From Cellvibrio sp. UBA7661 (GTDB lineage: Bacteria; Pseudomonadota; Gammaproteobacteria; Pseudomonadales; Cellvibrionaceae), in NCBI GenBank assembly GCA_002483365.1, contig DLHT01000003.1, forward strand, positions 124,001 through 188,000: a stretch of DNA of 64,000 nucleotides, read 5' to 3'. Positions 35,982 through 44,762 of this stretch are shown here, piece by piece (within the stretch, counting starts at the first letter, position 1; every line of letters begins with the position of its first letter). A program made the translations under genes and the position numbers. The notes beneath the pieces are model-generated. The model was not told the origin of the DNA and made no database searches. It saw nothing but the letters and a program-made list of their open reading frames with translations.

Positions 35982-36875
35982 TTGTCATCCTCTAAAGCTG
36001 ATCACTCCCAAGGGCTGTTGTTATTTCGCCTGCACAACCAGCAACTGTTCGGGCTGGGTACGCTCAAGATCCAGGAGCTGGTTCCCTTCCAGCCTGTTAC
36101 GCCCATGGTTAACCAGCAACCCGGTATTTTGGGTGCTTTGAATATCCGCGGGCAGACCATGCCCATCGTCGATCTGGCGGCCGCCATTGGCAAAGGCGCC
36201 ACCCCCAAAGACATGCAGGCCAACAGCTTCATTATCATTACCGATGTACAGCGACAAAAAGTCGGTTTTCTGGTGCGCCAGATCGAGCGCATCGTCGATG
36301 CCAATTGGCGGGATATAAGCGCACCGGATAAGTTTTTGGGCAACAGTATCTACATCACCGGCGTCACCCGGGTGGATGAGCAGCTAGTGCAGTTGCTGGA
36401 TGTGGAGGTGATTATGGCGCGCCTGTTCCCACTCGACCCATCCAAAGCAACCGCTACCATCACCGATGTCGAGCGCGAGCAACTGCGCCCCATGCGTATT
36501 TTATTGGTCGACGACTCCCGCACCGCGCGCAAACAACTGAGCGACTCGCTCGATGCGATCAACGTGAAATATCAGGTGACGGACGACGGCCAAAAAGCGC
36601 TGGAGATCATGCGCGCAGCCGCCAAAGAAGGGCAACCGATTGATTTGCTGGTCAGTGACATCGAGATGCCCGGGCTGGATGGCTACGAGCTGGCATTTGC
36701 CGTGCGCGACGATAAACAGTTGGCGGGCGCCTACATTATCCTGCACACCTCACTGTCCAGCAGTATCAGTGTCAGTCAGGCGCGCCAAGTCGGTGCCGAT
36801 GAGGCGCTCACCAAGTTTGACGCGCGCGAGCTGATCGACGGCATGTTGCGCGGCGCGGCGAAAAAATCCAGTTAA
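35982..36875 (+). CDS. CheV-like chemotaxis protein (CheW plus receiver)
   Basis: 297 residues. The N-terminal CheW domain (about 10-155: FGLGTLKIQELV, GALNIRGQTMPIVDLAAAIG, GFLVRQIERIVD) joins receptors to CheA; the C-terminal receiver domain (from about 170: RILLVDDSRTARK) has phospho-acceptor Asp226 in SDIEMPGLDGYE. It couples and adapts the chemotaxis array. The start is TTG at 35982, with GAGGAG nine bases before it. Its stop overlaps the stop of the convergent LysR gene by three bases. No other che genes are in the window. Confidence 0.88.
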   Translation: MSSSKADHSQGLLLFRLHNQQLFGLGTLKIQELVPFQPVTPMVNQQPGILGALNIRGQTMPIVDLAAAIGKGATPKDMQANSFIIITDVQRQKVGFLVRQIERIVDANWRDISAPDKFLGNSIYITGVTRVDEQLVQLLDVEVIMARLFPLDPSKATATITDVEREQLRPMRILLVDDSRTARKQLSDSLDAINVKYQVTDDGQKALEIMRAAAKEGQPIDLLVSDIEMPGLDGYELAFAVRDDKQLAGAYIILHTSLSSSISVSQARQVGADEALTKFDARELIDGMLRGAAKKSS

Positions 36876-37765
36876 GCAGACAAAGGTGGCACACCTGCGG
36901 CAAAACGCATCGCAAGGAAATCGATAAACAAGCGCACCTTGGGTGCCAGATGGCGCTGTTGCGGATAAACCACCCATACACCGGCATCATTGAAGCGATA
37001 GCCATCCAGCACCGATACCAAACGACCATCGGCCAGAAATTTATCCACGTAATAATCCGGCAGTTGCGCCAACCCCAGCCCTTTGAGAGCCGCATCCAGC
37101 AGCGCCGGACCGGAGTTGGCCTGCCAGTTGCCGCGCACCACCAGATCTTTGCGCTGCCCATTCTCCTGTAACAGCCAATAGCCACGCGTCCCTACCAAAC
37201 AATTGTGGCGCTCCAGATCGGTCAGGGTTTGCGGCGCAGAAATGCGCGCGAGATAAGCAGGCGAACCGACGATGTACTCCTGCCGGTCGCACAAGCGCTT
37301 GGCGATAAGGGTCGATTCCCGCATCACCCCCATGCGGATCGCCAGATCAAAGCCTTCTTCGATCAGCTCTACCTGTCGGTTACTGAAATACATATTCACC
37401 TTGAGCTGCGGGTAAAGAAGCTGGAAATCATTCACCAGCGGGGCGATATAGCGGTCACCAAAAGTGGTCGCAGCAGTGATTTTAAGCAGCCCGGTCGGTT
37501 GGCCTTGATGGTGTTGCAGGAGCGATTCCGCCTCGCGCAAGCCGTCGAACAAATGGCGACAGCTTTCGTAATACAACTGACCAGCATCAGTCAGCCGGAT
37601 TTGGCGCGTGGTGCGATAAAGCAATTGCGTGCCCAGTTGCAGCTCCAATTGGCTGACCAAACGGCTCACATGGGAATTGGATACCTGCAGCTCGCGCGCT
37701 GCCGCTGCAAAACTGCCAAACCGCACCACGGCGATAAACGCCTCCACCCGCTCCCAATGCTGCAT
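36872..37765 (-). CDS. LysR-type transcriptional regulator
   Basis: 297 residues. The N-terminal winged helix-turn-helix (VEAFIAVVRFGSFAAAAREL, then SNSHVSRLVSQLELQLGTQL) and the two-lobed effector domain are typical of the group that includes single-gene CrgA/DsdC-like regulators. It is transcribed away from frmA with a gap of about 100 bases, so it most likely controls the formaldehyde genes; the inducer is not evident. Convergent with the CheV gene. Confidence 0.85.
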   Translation of the reverse strand: MQHWERVEAFIAVVRFGSFAAAARELQVSNSHVSRLVSQLELQLGTQLLYRTTRQIRLTDAGQLYYESCRHLFDGLREAESLLQHHQGQPTGLLKITAATTFGDRYIAPLVNDFQLLYPQLKVNMYFSNRQVELIEEGFDLAIRMGVMRESTLIAKRLCDRQEYIVGSPAYLARISAPQTLTDLERHNCLVGTRGYWLLQENGQRKDLVVRGNWQANSGPALLDAALKGLGLAQLPDYYVDKFLADGRLVSVLDGYRFNDAGVWVVYPQQRHLAPKVRLFIDFLAMRFAAGVPPLSA

Positions 37766-37866
37766 TGTTGCTCCATAGCAATAATTAAGTGATTTTTAGC
37801 TGGCTTATTGCCATTGAGTCACTAGTCTACACTCTGCCACCTATTTTTCTATCCTCAGGAGCCATC

Positions 37867-38976
37867 ATGAAATCACGCGCCGCCATTGCCCTCGCAGCAG
37901 GCAAACCATTGGAGTTAGTAGAGATAGATGTACAAGGCCCGAAAGCCGGTGAAGTGCTGGTGCGCATAGTGGCAACCAGCGTCTGCCATACCGATGCCTA
38001 CACCCTTTCCGGCGCAGACCCGGAAGGAGTATTTCCGGCAGTACTGGGGCATGAAGGTGCGGGGATTGTAGAGGCCGTGGGCGAGGGCGTGACCAGCTTG
38101 CAAGTGGGCGACCATGTAATCCCGCTTTACACCGCCGAATGCGGCAAGTGCAAATTTTGCCTCTCGGGCAAAACCAACCTGTGCGGCTCGGTGCGCGCGA
38201 CCCAGGGTAAAGGCCTGATGCCCGACGGCACCACCCGCTTCTCATTTGAAGGCAAACCGCTGTTCCATTACATGGGCACATCGACTTTCTCGGAGTACAC
38301 CGTACTGCCGGAAGTCTCGCTGGCCAAAGTGTCCAAAGAAGCTCCGCTGGATAAAATCTGCCTGCTCGGCTGTGGTGTTACCACCGGCATTGGCGCTGTG
38401 ATCAACACCGCCAAAGTCACCCCGGGTTCAACCGTCGCGGTATTTGGTTTAGGTGCTATCGGGCTTGCGGTCATCCAGGGAGCACAGATGATGAAGGCCA
38501 GCCGTATTATTGCCATCGACATCAACCCCGATAAATTTGAACTCGCCCGTCAATTTGGCGCGACCGATTTCGTCAACCCCAAAAACCACGGCGCGCCCAT
38601 CCAACAAGTGATTGTGGATATGACCGACGGCGGCGTGGATTACTCGTTTGAATGTATCGGCAATGTGAACGTGATGCGCTCGGCGCTGGAGTGTTGCCAC
38701 AAAGGCTGGGGGGAGTCGATCATTATTGGCGTTGCCGGTGCAGGTCAGGAAATTTCTACCCGCCCGTTCCAACTGGTGACCGGCCGCGTATGGAAGGGTT
38801 CGGCGTTTGGTGGCGTAAAAGGCCGCAGCCAATTGCCCGGCTATGTGGAACGCTACATGAACGGCGAAATCAAGATCGACGAGTTTATTACCCACGATAT
38901 GCCCTTCAGCAAAATCAACGACGCGTTTGATCTGCTGCATGAAGGCAAAAGTATCCGCACTGTGCTGCATTTTTAA
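37867..38976 (+). CDS. frmA: S-(hydroxymethyl)glutathione dehydrogenase (class III alcohol dehydrogenase)
   Basis: Oxidises the glutathione-formaldehyde adduct to S-formylglutathione with NAD. The 369 residues contain the catalytic zinc ligands (SVCHTDAYTLSGADPEG and GHEGAGIVEAVGEGV), the four structural-zinc Cys (CGKCKFCLSGKTNLC), and the NAD-binding GLGAIGLAVIQGA with a following Asp (IIAIDIN). The start ATG at 37867 fits the family; the frame is open to 37789. fghA follows after 48 bases. Confidence 0.96.
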   Translation: MKSRAAIALAAGKPLELVEIDVQGPKAGEVLVRIVATSVCHTDAYTLSGADPEGVFPAVLGHEGAGIVEAVGEGVTSLQVGDHVIPLYTAECGKCKFCLSGKTNLCGSVRATQGKGLMPDGTTRFSFEGKPLFHYMGTSTFSEYTVLPEVSLAKVSKEAPLDKICLLGCGVTTGIGAVINTAKVTPGSTVAVFGLGAIGLAVIQGAQMMKASRIIAIDINPDKFELARQFGATDFVNPKNHGAPIQQVIVDMTDGGVDYSFECIGNVNVMRSALECCHKGWGESIIIGVAGAGQEISTRPFQLVTGRVWKGSAFGGVKGRSQLPGYVERYMNGEIKIDEFITHDMPFSKINDAFDLLHEGKSIRTVLHF

Positions 38977-39024
38977 TTAGCGCTGAGCCTTTAGTTTGCG
39001 CTTCGATTTGAATCAGGAGAAAGC

Positions 39025-39876
39025 ATGAGCCAATTAACTGAATTGAGTTCTACCAAAAGTTTTGGTGGCTGGCTTAAACGCTACAAGCATCACTCCAGCA
39101 CCTTGCACTGCGACATGATTTTTGCGGTTTATCTGCCCCCACAGGCAGAAGCACAAAAAGTCCCGCTACTTTGGTGGCTATCCGGCCTGACCTGTACCGA
39201 TGAAAACTTTATACAGAAAGCGGGCGCGCAGCGGATTGCCGCTGAGCTAGGCATCGCGATTATCTGCCCCGATACCAGCCCGCGCGGGCTGGATTTACCC
39301 GGCGAACACGACAGCTACGATTTTGGCTCTGGTGCAGGTTTCTACGTCAATGCGACTCAGGAGCCCTGGAAAAACCACTACCAAATGTACGATTACGTGA
39401 CCAAAGAGTTACCGGAGCTTGCCATGGAAAACCTGCCACTTAACGGCCGCGAAGCCATCAGTGGCCATTCCATGGGCGGCCACGGCGCACTGGTATTGGC
39501 GCTGCGCCAACCGGGTCGCTACACATCTGTGTCTGCGTTTGCCCCCATCACCAACCCAAGTAATTGCCCTTGGGGGCAAAAAGCGTTTAGCGGTTATCTG
39601 GGTGCTGAACGCAATACCTGGGCGCAATACGATGCCTGCGAACTGATCGCAGCAAGAGCATCAAAACAGGAGTTATTTGTCGATCAAGGTGATTCCGATA
39701 ATTTCAAAACCGAGCAACTCAAGCCCGAGCAATTGCAAGCAGCGTGCAAAGCAGCGGGGCATCCGCTGGTTTACCGCAACCATGCAGGGTACGACCACAG
39801 CTACTTTTTTATCGCGAGTTTTATCGAAGATCACCTGCATTACCACGCGCGCCATCTGTTTGGCAGCGCCAGGTAA
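39025..39876 (+). CDS. fghA: S-formylglutathione hydrolase
   Basis: Serine esterase that releases formate and glutathione from S-formylglutathione, the second step after frmA. 283 residues with alpha/beta hydrolase motifs: LLWWLSGLTCTDENF near the N-terminus, nucleophile elbow GHSMGGHGAL (Ser149), acid/His part DQGDSDNF and HAGYDHSYFFI. An AGGAGA precedes the ATG. The same enzyme is called FrmB or FghA. A strong terminator follows at 39913. Confidence 0.95.
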   Translation: MSQLTELSSTKSFGGWLKRYKHHSSTLHCDMIFAVYLPPQAEAQKVPLLWWLSGLTCTDENFIQKAGAQRIAAELGIAIICPDTSPRGLDLPGEHDSYDFGSGAGFYVNATQEPWKNHYQMYDYVTKELPELAMENLPLNGREAISGHSMGGHGALVLALRQPGRYTSVSAFAPITNPSNCPWGQKAFSGYLGAERNTWAQYDACELIAARASKQELFVDQGDSDNFKTEQLKPEQLQAACKAAGHPLVYRNHAGYDHSYFFIASFIEDHLHYHARHLFGSAR

Positions 39877-39912
39877 ACTGCATCCACTCCGCATTTTAAA
39901 AACTTTTCTGTC

Positions 39913-39937
39913 AGGGGCTTGCCAAGCCCCTTTTTTT
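39913..39937 (+). terminator. Rho-independent terminator after fghA
   Basis: AGGGGCTTG and its complement AAGCCCCT form a stem followed by seven T residues (39931-39937), 37 bases after the fghA stop. Confidence 0.92.
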
Positions 39938-39947
39938 GCACTAGCCT

Positions 39948-39961
39948 TGTAACCGTTTACA
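39948..39961. promoter_or_regulatory. LacI-family operator-like site before mannanase (distal)
   Basis: TGTAACCGTTTACA, a near-perfect palindrome with the CG centre. It sits just after the fghA terminator, so it belongs to the 415-base mannanase upstream region (39877-40291), which is AT-rich and otherwise without reading frames. Confidence 0.6.
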
Positions 39962-40121
39962 TAAATAAAAATAATAACTTATTAGTCATTCAATGCTCAT
40001 TTATCATCGCACAAATAAATTTTTTACTTAAATCAAACACTTATTTAAAATCCAACACCATAAGCCCAGAGTTTTTGATTCCGGTTAAGCCCCATTAATG
40101 GCGAATTATTCGTCAAATTTT

Positions 40122-40135
40122 TGTAACCGATTACA
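40122..40135. promoter_or_regulatory. LacI-family operator-like site before mannanase (proximal)
   Basis: TGTAACCGATTACA, 174 bases downstream of the distal site and 157 bases before the mannanase ATG. A weaker half site TGTAAACGCC occurs at about 40160. The spacing would allow looping by a LacI-type repressor. Confidence 0.6.
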
Positions 40136-40291
40136 AAATATCGATTTTGTGAATGCATTGTAAACGCCTAAAACAAAAGGAGAGGATGTCAGGAAGAGTG
40201 CCGCAACAGGAAGTTACGACGAACCATGGCTACCGCAAATTGCCCCGTGCAGGGGCGCACTATCGACAATAACCATAATGAGGATATTTCA

Positions 40292-41680
40292 ATGAAAGCA
40301 TCAACCTTAATCAAACAAGTCTCCGCTATAACGCTGGCAGTTGCCGCCATTAACGCCAGCGCTGGTATTTACGTTTCCGGTAGTACCGTTTACGAAAACA
40401 GCTCGCCGTTTGTAATGCGCGGGGTCAATGTCGCCCATGCCTGGTATGCCGATAAAACCAGTAGTTCGCTCAGCGACATCGCTAAAACCGGTGCCAACAC
40501 AGTCCGTGTGGTACTGGCTACTGGAAAGCTGTGGAGTAAGACATCAGAGTCACAAGTCGCGAGTATTATTAGCCAAGCCAAAGCCAACAAACTGATCACC
40601 GTTCTCGAAGTGCACGACACCACAGGCTACGGCGAGCAGACGGCGGCAACCCTGAGCGAGGCAGTAGATTATTGGATCAGCATTAAAAACTCGCTGATCG
40701 GGCAAGAGGATTACGTCATTATCAATATTGGCAATGAGCCTTTTGGGAATGGGCAATCTGCAAGTGCATGGACCGATGGCCACAAAAATGCCATCAGCCG
40801 TCTGCGTGCTGCCGGTTTCAAGCACGCATTGATGGTCGACGCCGCTAACTGGGGGCAGGATTGGCAAAACATCATGCGCGATAACGCCGCCAGTGTATTG
40901 GCCAGCGACCCGCAGAAAAATGTGATTTTTAGCGTGCACATGTATCAGGTATACAACAACGCCAGCAGTATCAACAGTTATATGTCGTCGTTCAAAAACA
41001 ATGGACTGGCGTTGGTGGTGGGCGAGTTTGCTGCAGATCACTTTGGTGAGAATGTCGACGAAGCATCGATCATGAGTTACGCCAAGCAGTATGGTTATGG
41101 CTATCTCGGCTGGTCTTGGTCAGGCAATGGCACAGGTTTGACTTCACTCGATATCGCCCAGAACTTCAATGCCAGCACCTTGAGCAGTTGGGGAAATACT
41201 CTAATTAATGGTTCCAACGGGATCAAAGCAACATCAAAAGTAGCGACCATCTTCGGCGGCAGCAGTAGCTGCAGCGCCACCACTGTCACACCTTACTTGC
41301 GCGTCAATAGCGGTAGCTGGCAGCAAACAGCAGCAGTGACCGTCAGCTCCGGTGCACGAGTCGAGTTTGGGCCTCATCCCACCAGCGGTGGCTCATGGAG
41401 TTGGTCGGGTTGCGGCACTTCCGGTACCAGCCGCGCGCAAAACGTTACTATCAGCAGTGCGTGCAGTGCGACTGCGACCTACACCAACAGTTGCGGCACC
41501 AAAAGTACGCGCCAATTCACGATCAGCTTAACTGGCACATCCAGTAGTTCATCCGTGGCTTCTGGTGGAACCTGCAATTGGTACGGGACCAGCTACCCAA
41601 TCTGTATTAATGCCAGCTCAGGCTGGGGTTGGGAAAATAATAAAAGCTGCATAGCGCAAAGCACTTGTAACTCACAGTAA
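40292..41680 (+). CDS. Secreted GH5 (subfamily 8-type) beta-mannanase with CBM10
   Basis: Hydrolyses internal beta-1,4-mannosidic bonds. 462 residues: signal peptide 1-25 (ending NASAG), GH5 barrel about 25-325 beginning GIYVSGSTVYENSSPFVMRG as in bacterial GH5_8 mannanases, acid/base Glu149 (INIGNEP) and nucleophile Glu245 (VVGEFAADH). A middle domain (about 327-425, TSGGSWSWSGCGTSG) is of the Ig-like type seen in Cellvibrio enzymes; after a short Ser linker comes a C-terminal CBM10 (CNWYGTSYPICINASSGWGW). The ATG at 40292 follows GAGG; a longer frame to 40226 would spoil the signal peptide. Export by the Gsp system encoded nearby is likely. Two LacI-type sites precede it. Confidence 0.9.
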   Translation: MKASTLIKQVSAITLAVAAINASAGIYVSGSTVYENSSPFVMRGVNVAHAWYADKTSSSLSDIAKTGANTVRVVLATGKLWSKTSESQVASIISQAKANKLITVLEVHDTTGYGEQTAATLSEAVDYWISIKNSLIGQEDYVIINIGNEPFGNGQSASAWTDGHKNAISRLRAAGFKHALMVDAANWGQDWQNIMRDNAASVLASDPQKNVIFSVHMYQVYNNASSINSYMSSFKNNGLALVVGEFAADHFGENVDEASIMSYAKQYGYGYLGWSWSGNGTGLTSLDIAQNFNASTLSSWGNTLINGSNGIKATSKVATIFGGSSSCSATTVTPYLRVNSGSWQQTAAVTVSSGARVEFGPHPTSGGSWSWSGCGTSGTSRAQNVTISSACSATATYTNSCGTKSTRQFTISLTGTSSSSSVASGGTCNWYGTSYPICINASSGWGWENNKSCIAQSTCNSQ

Positions 41681-41714
41681 TTTCTTAAGACTTCAGGAGT
41701 TATTCCCCCCCTTG

Positions 41715-41744
41715 GACGATGTGCGAAAGTGCATCGTCTTTTTT
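41715..41744 (+). terminator. Rho-independent terminator after mannanase
   Basis: GACGATG and CATCGTC form a stem with loop TGCGAAAGTG, followed by six T residues (41739-41744), 34 bases past the mannanase stop. Confidence 0.9.
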
Positions 41745-42056
41745 ATTGCAGGGCGCGAACACAACATTATCAGAATGTCGCTGAAAGAGAGTACAAAGGG
41801 GGAAATTGCGAAAGTAGCGAGGAAAAATTGGAGGAAGAACGTATACAGAAGGAAGAAGGTGGAAACTCAAGTCCCTTTGAGCTCACTAAACCACTCACTC
41901 ATATCATGGTCATGCCCGTTCTTTATACTCTTGGTTTTTTAAAAAACCCAATTCGCCCTGCAATAAATGTGATGCAAATCCCATATTTGTCGTCAAATGC
42001 ATCAACTTATTACAAGATATTACAGCTTTTTATAATGTGACGCTTTTATCAACGCC
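41745..42056. other. AT-rich intergenic stretch, no gene seen
   Basis: Between the mannanase terminator and the transporter terminator I find no supported gene. Two short plus-strand frames run across the first hairpin and the stretch after it, but have no ribosome binding site and no recognisable content. The second half is AT-rich without clear palindromes. Confidence 0.5.
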
Positions 42057-42084
42057 AAAAAAAGCGCCCTTGGGCGCTTTTTTT
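42057..42084. terminator. Bidirectional terminator after MFS transporter gene
   Basis: AAAAAAAGCGCCC and GGGCGCTTTTTTT around TT form a perfect 13-base stem, 29 bases past the stop of the minus-strand transporter gene; T-runs exist on both strands. Confidence 0.9.
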
Positions 42085-42113
42085 GGAATAAGCCGAAGCC
42101 GATAAGCCTGTGT

Positions 42114-43346
42114 TTATTCGCTGTGGGCAAAACGTTTGCGCAGTATAAACAGCACACTGAAGGCGATGATCAATACACCTGGAATCATCGCCAGATTCTG
42201 CAGGGTTGCTTGACCTGCAACTAACTCAACCGCATCACCGGTCACACCGCTGGCAACCGCTTCTGCTTTCGCATCATCCAACCAGCCGCCAATCACCGGG
42301 TTCCACATACTGACCGAGAACATGCCCGCACCGCCCATCAGGGACATACCCAAGGCACCGGTTTTAGCGGTGTACTCGCTGGTAAAGCCGATCATGGTTG
42401 GCCAGAAATAAGTGACGCCCAGCGCGAATACGGCTGCGGATACATAAATCATGAAGCCTGATGCCTGGCTCAACAGCAACAAACCGATTGTGGTCACGAT
42501 CGCCGACATCACCAATACACCGGCTGGGTTAAATGCATGTACGAGCGGGCCGGCAAAGAAACGGCCTAACGCCATCAAGCCTGCGGTCAATGCCAGAATC
42601 ATCATCGGATGCACATCGGAGGATTCAAAAATACGGCCCACCCATTGCTGCGCGCCAAACTCGGAGATGGCGGTCATGGTCATGCACACGATCATGAACA
42701 AGAACAGCGGCGAGAAGAGCGCTTTGATATTGGTCGCGGTTGAGGTCTCGGAATTGGCCATGCTAGGGAAAGGTTGACCGAAAATCATGAAGCCGTAGAT
42801 CAGCGTCGGGATGATCATGATCGCGATTTGCATCTGCCAGCCCAAGCCCAATTTGGTCATCAGCGCCGACACCAGTGAGCCGATCACAATACCGCCCGGG
42901 AACCACACATGGAATTTATTGAGCATCGCGGTTTTGCGAGTGTGATAAATATCGGCAATAAGCGGGTTACACGCCGCTTCAACCGAGCCGTTGGCGAAGC
43001 CGATAAAGAAGCTCGACAACAACAGCGTCCAAAAACCGCCGGCGGTAATGGTCATAATCAGCCCGAGTAAATGGCAGGCAAATGCCAGATACATCAGCGT
43101 ACGCGCACCAACGTAGTTATAAATCAAACCGCCGAACATCATGGCAATTGGGAAACCCAAAAATGCCATGCCATTGATCCAACCCAGCTCGGTGTTGTTG
43201 AAATTAAATTTAACGCTGAGCTCGCTCAAAATACCCGCGCGAATCGCGAAGGTCATGGCGGTTACGATCAGCGCAATACAACACGCCATAAATAACCGCT
43301 GGGGATTGATTGTCGCAGGGGATAGCGTCGCAGAGGAGGTGGTCAT
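42114..43346 (-). CDS. MFS sugar transporter
   Basis: 410 residues with 12 hydrophobic segments and a central cytoplasmic loop (MANSETSTATNIKALFSP). Segments such as NFNNTELGWINGMAFLGFPI and GFANGSVEAACNPLIADIYH place it with the FucP/sugar:proton symporter-like or AmpG-like MFS proteins. The substrate is unknown, but it lies at the end of a gene set with a Gfo/Idh/MocA oxidoreductase and a sugar isomerase, so it is probably the uptake step of that pathway. A terminator follows. Confidence 0.85.
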   Translation of the reverse strand: MTTSSATLSPATINPQRLFMACCIALIVTAMTFAIRAGILSELSVKFNFNNTELGWINGMAFLGFPIAMMFGGLIYNYVGARTLMYLAFACHLLGLIMTITAGGFWTLLLSSFFIGFANGSVEAACNPLIADIYHTRKTAMLNKFHVWFPGGIVIGSLVSALMTKLGLGWQMQIAIMIIPTLIYGFMIFGQPFPSMANSETSTATNIKALFSPLFLFMIVCMTMTAISEFGAQQWVGRIFESSDVHPMMILALTAGLMALGRFFAGPLVHAFNPAGVLVMSAIVTTIGLLLLSQASGFMIYVSAAVFALGVTYFWPTMIGFTSEYTAKTGALGMSLMGGAGMFSVSMWNPVIGGWLDDAKAEAVASGVTGDAVELVAGQATLQNLAMIPGVLIIAFSVLFILRKRFAHSE

Positions 43347-43449
43347 AATGGGTTTACCTTTTGTTATTGTGATCGTTTATGTTGTCATCATTTGTATTGC
43401 GCGCGGTAAAACAGCACCGCGCGTTTTAGTCAAAAATGCCTGAAAAACC

Positions 43450-44595
43450 TTATGCCAGCGGTGTCCAAACACCATCGTGCTGACTTGAGGTTAGCACAGC
43501 GTTAATAAAGCGCATGCCTTCCACACCGGTGTCGATATTCGGTACCCAGTTTTGCAAAAAGTGCGCTTCACCTTGCGCGCGTGCAACCAAAATATCGGCG
43601 ATGTCTTTGTACAAGTTGGCGAAACCTTCGAGATAACCTTCCGGATGCCCGCCCGGTGTACGCATGCCGCGCGCGGCAATTTCACTGCCGATATCACCGC
43701 GACGGGTGATGCGCTGGCGGGGCTTGTTTAATTCAGCAAACCACAATTCATTGGGGTTTTCCTGCGCCCATTCGATACCGGCTTTATCGCCAAACACGCG
43801 GATGCGCAAACCATTCTCGCAACCTGGTGCCACCTGGCTGCTCCACAACATGCCTTTCGCACCGCCATCAAAACGCAAGAGCGCGTGCACGTTGTCGTCG
43901 ACCAAACGGCCATCGACAAAACTGGTTAAATCCGCACTCACAGCGCTGAGTTTTTGCTGGGTAATAAAACGCGCAAGTTGGAACGCGTGGGTGCCGATAT
44001 CACCCAAACAACCCGCTGCACCGGAGCGCGCAGGATCAGTGCGCCATGACGCTTGTTTGTTGTCATCGCCCGCCGCTTCGGTCAACCATTCTTGTGGATA
44101 CTCCACTTGCACTACGCGGATTTTTCCAAGCTTGCCCTGTTCAACCAATTCACGCGCGTAACGCACCAGAGGGTACGCAGAATAATTGTGGGTGAGCGCA
44201 AAGAAGCAGCCGCTTTTTTTCACGATCTGCTCAAGCTCCAACGCCTCTTCTAACGTGCGCGTGACCGGCTTATCGCAAATCACATCAATGCCCGCTTCCA
44301 AACACGCTTTGGCGACGGGAAAGTGCATATGGTTAGGCGTAACGATCACCACCGCTTGAATACCATCGGCGCGTGTTTTTTCCACGCGCAACATTTCTTC
44401 GTAAGAGGTGTAAGCGCGATCAGCAGCGATATGTAAATCAGCCGCTGATAATTTTGCATTTTCCGGATTGGATGAAAGCGCACCGGCGACCAATTCAAAA
44501 CGGTCATCCAAACGTGCAGCAATTCGATGCACCGCACCGATAAATGCACCGCGGCCACCGCCAACCATTGCATAACGAATTCGTGGAGTTGTCAT
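43450..44595 (-). CDS. Gfo/Idh/MocA-family NAD(P)-dependent oxidoreductase
   Basis: 381 residues. The N-terminal Rossmann fold begins RIRYAMVGGGRGAFIGAVHR; IVTPNHMHFPVA and VICDKPVTRTLEEALELE are the family's nucleotide/substrate segment (here DKP instead of EKP), and the C-terminal domain has GCLGDIGTHAFQLARF with the catalytic Asp/His. Members oxidise sugars, inositols or 3-keto sugars; the substrate cannot be told. It is followed by the MFS gene and preceded, after a gap with repeat A, by the isomerase. Confidence 0.88.
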   Translation of the reverse strand: MTTPRIRYAMVGGGRGAFIGAVHRIAARLDDRFELVAGALSSNPENAKLSAADLHIAADRAYTSYEEMLRVEKTRADGIQAVVIVTPNHMHFPVAKACLEAGIDVICDKPVTRTLEEALELEQIVKKSGCFFALTHNYSAYPLVRYARELVEQGKLGKIRVVQVEYPQEWLTEAAGDDNKQASWRTDPARSGAAGCLGDIGTHAFQLARFITQQKLSAVSADLTSFVDGRLVDDNVHALLRFDGGAKGMLWSSQVAPGCENGLRIRVFGDKAGIEWAQENPNELWFAELNKPRQRITRRGDIGSEIAARGMRTPGGHPEGYLEGFANLYKDIADILVARAQGEAHFLQNWVPNIDTGVEGMRFINAVLTSSQHDGVWTPLA

Positions 44596-44620
44596 AACAA
44601 TAACTCTTCAATAATTTTTG

Positions 44621-44751
44621 CAGGGAATCGTCATCCCGGTACAGCGGGGTAACGATAACTGGTTCATCAGGGAATCGTCATCCCCGCTTGCGGGGATCCA
44701 TAGGTCTTAACCCAAAATCAAAAGTTGGACTCCCGCAAGCGGGAGTGACGA
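44621..44751. repeat. Intergenic repeat A: full 76-base copy plus extra left end
   Basis: 44676-44751 is a full element: it begins CGTCATCCCCGCTTGCGGGG and ends CCCGCAAGCGGGAGTGACGA, so its ends are inverted copies and each half also forms a small hairpin. It differs from the copy at 53834-53909 at six of 76 positions. Just upstream, CAGGGAATCGTCATCCC (44621) repeats the lead-in of the element, a partial extra left end. It lies between two genes of a sugar cluster. Confidence 0.85.
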
Positions 44752-44762
44752 AAATAAATAAT

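Noticed and set aside
41712..41942. 76-codon frame after the mannanase
   Set aside because: Starts within the terminator hairpin, lacks a ribosome binding site and has no recognisable content.
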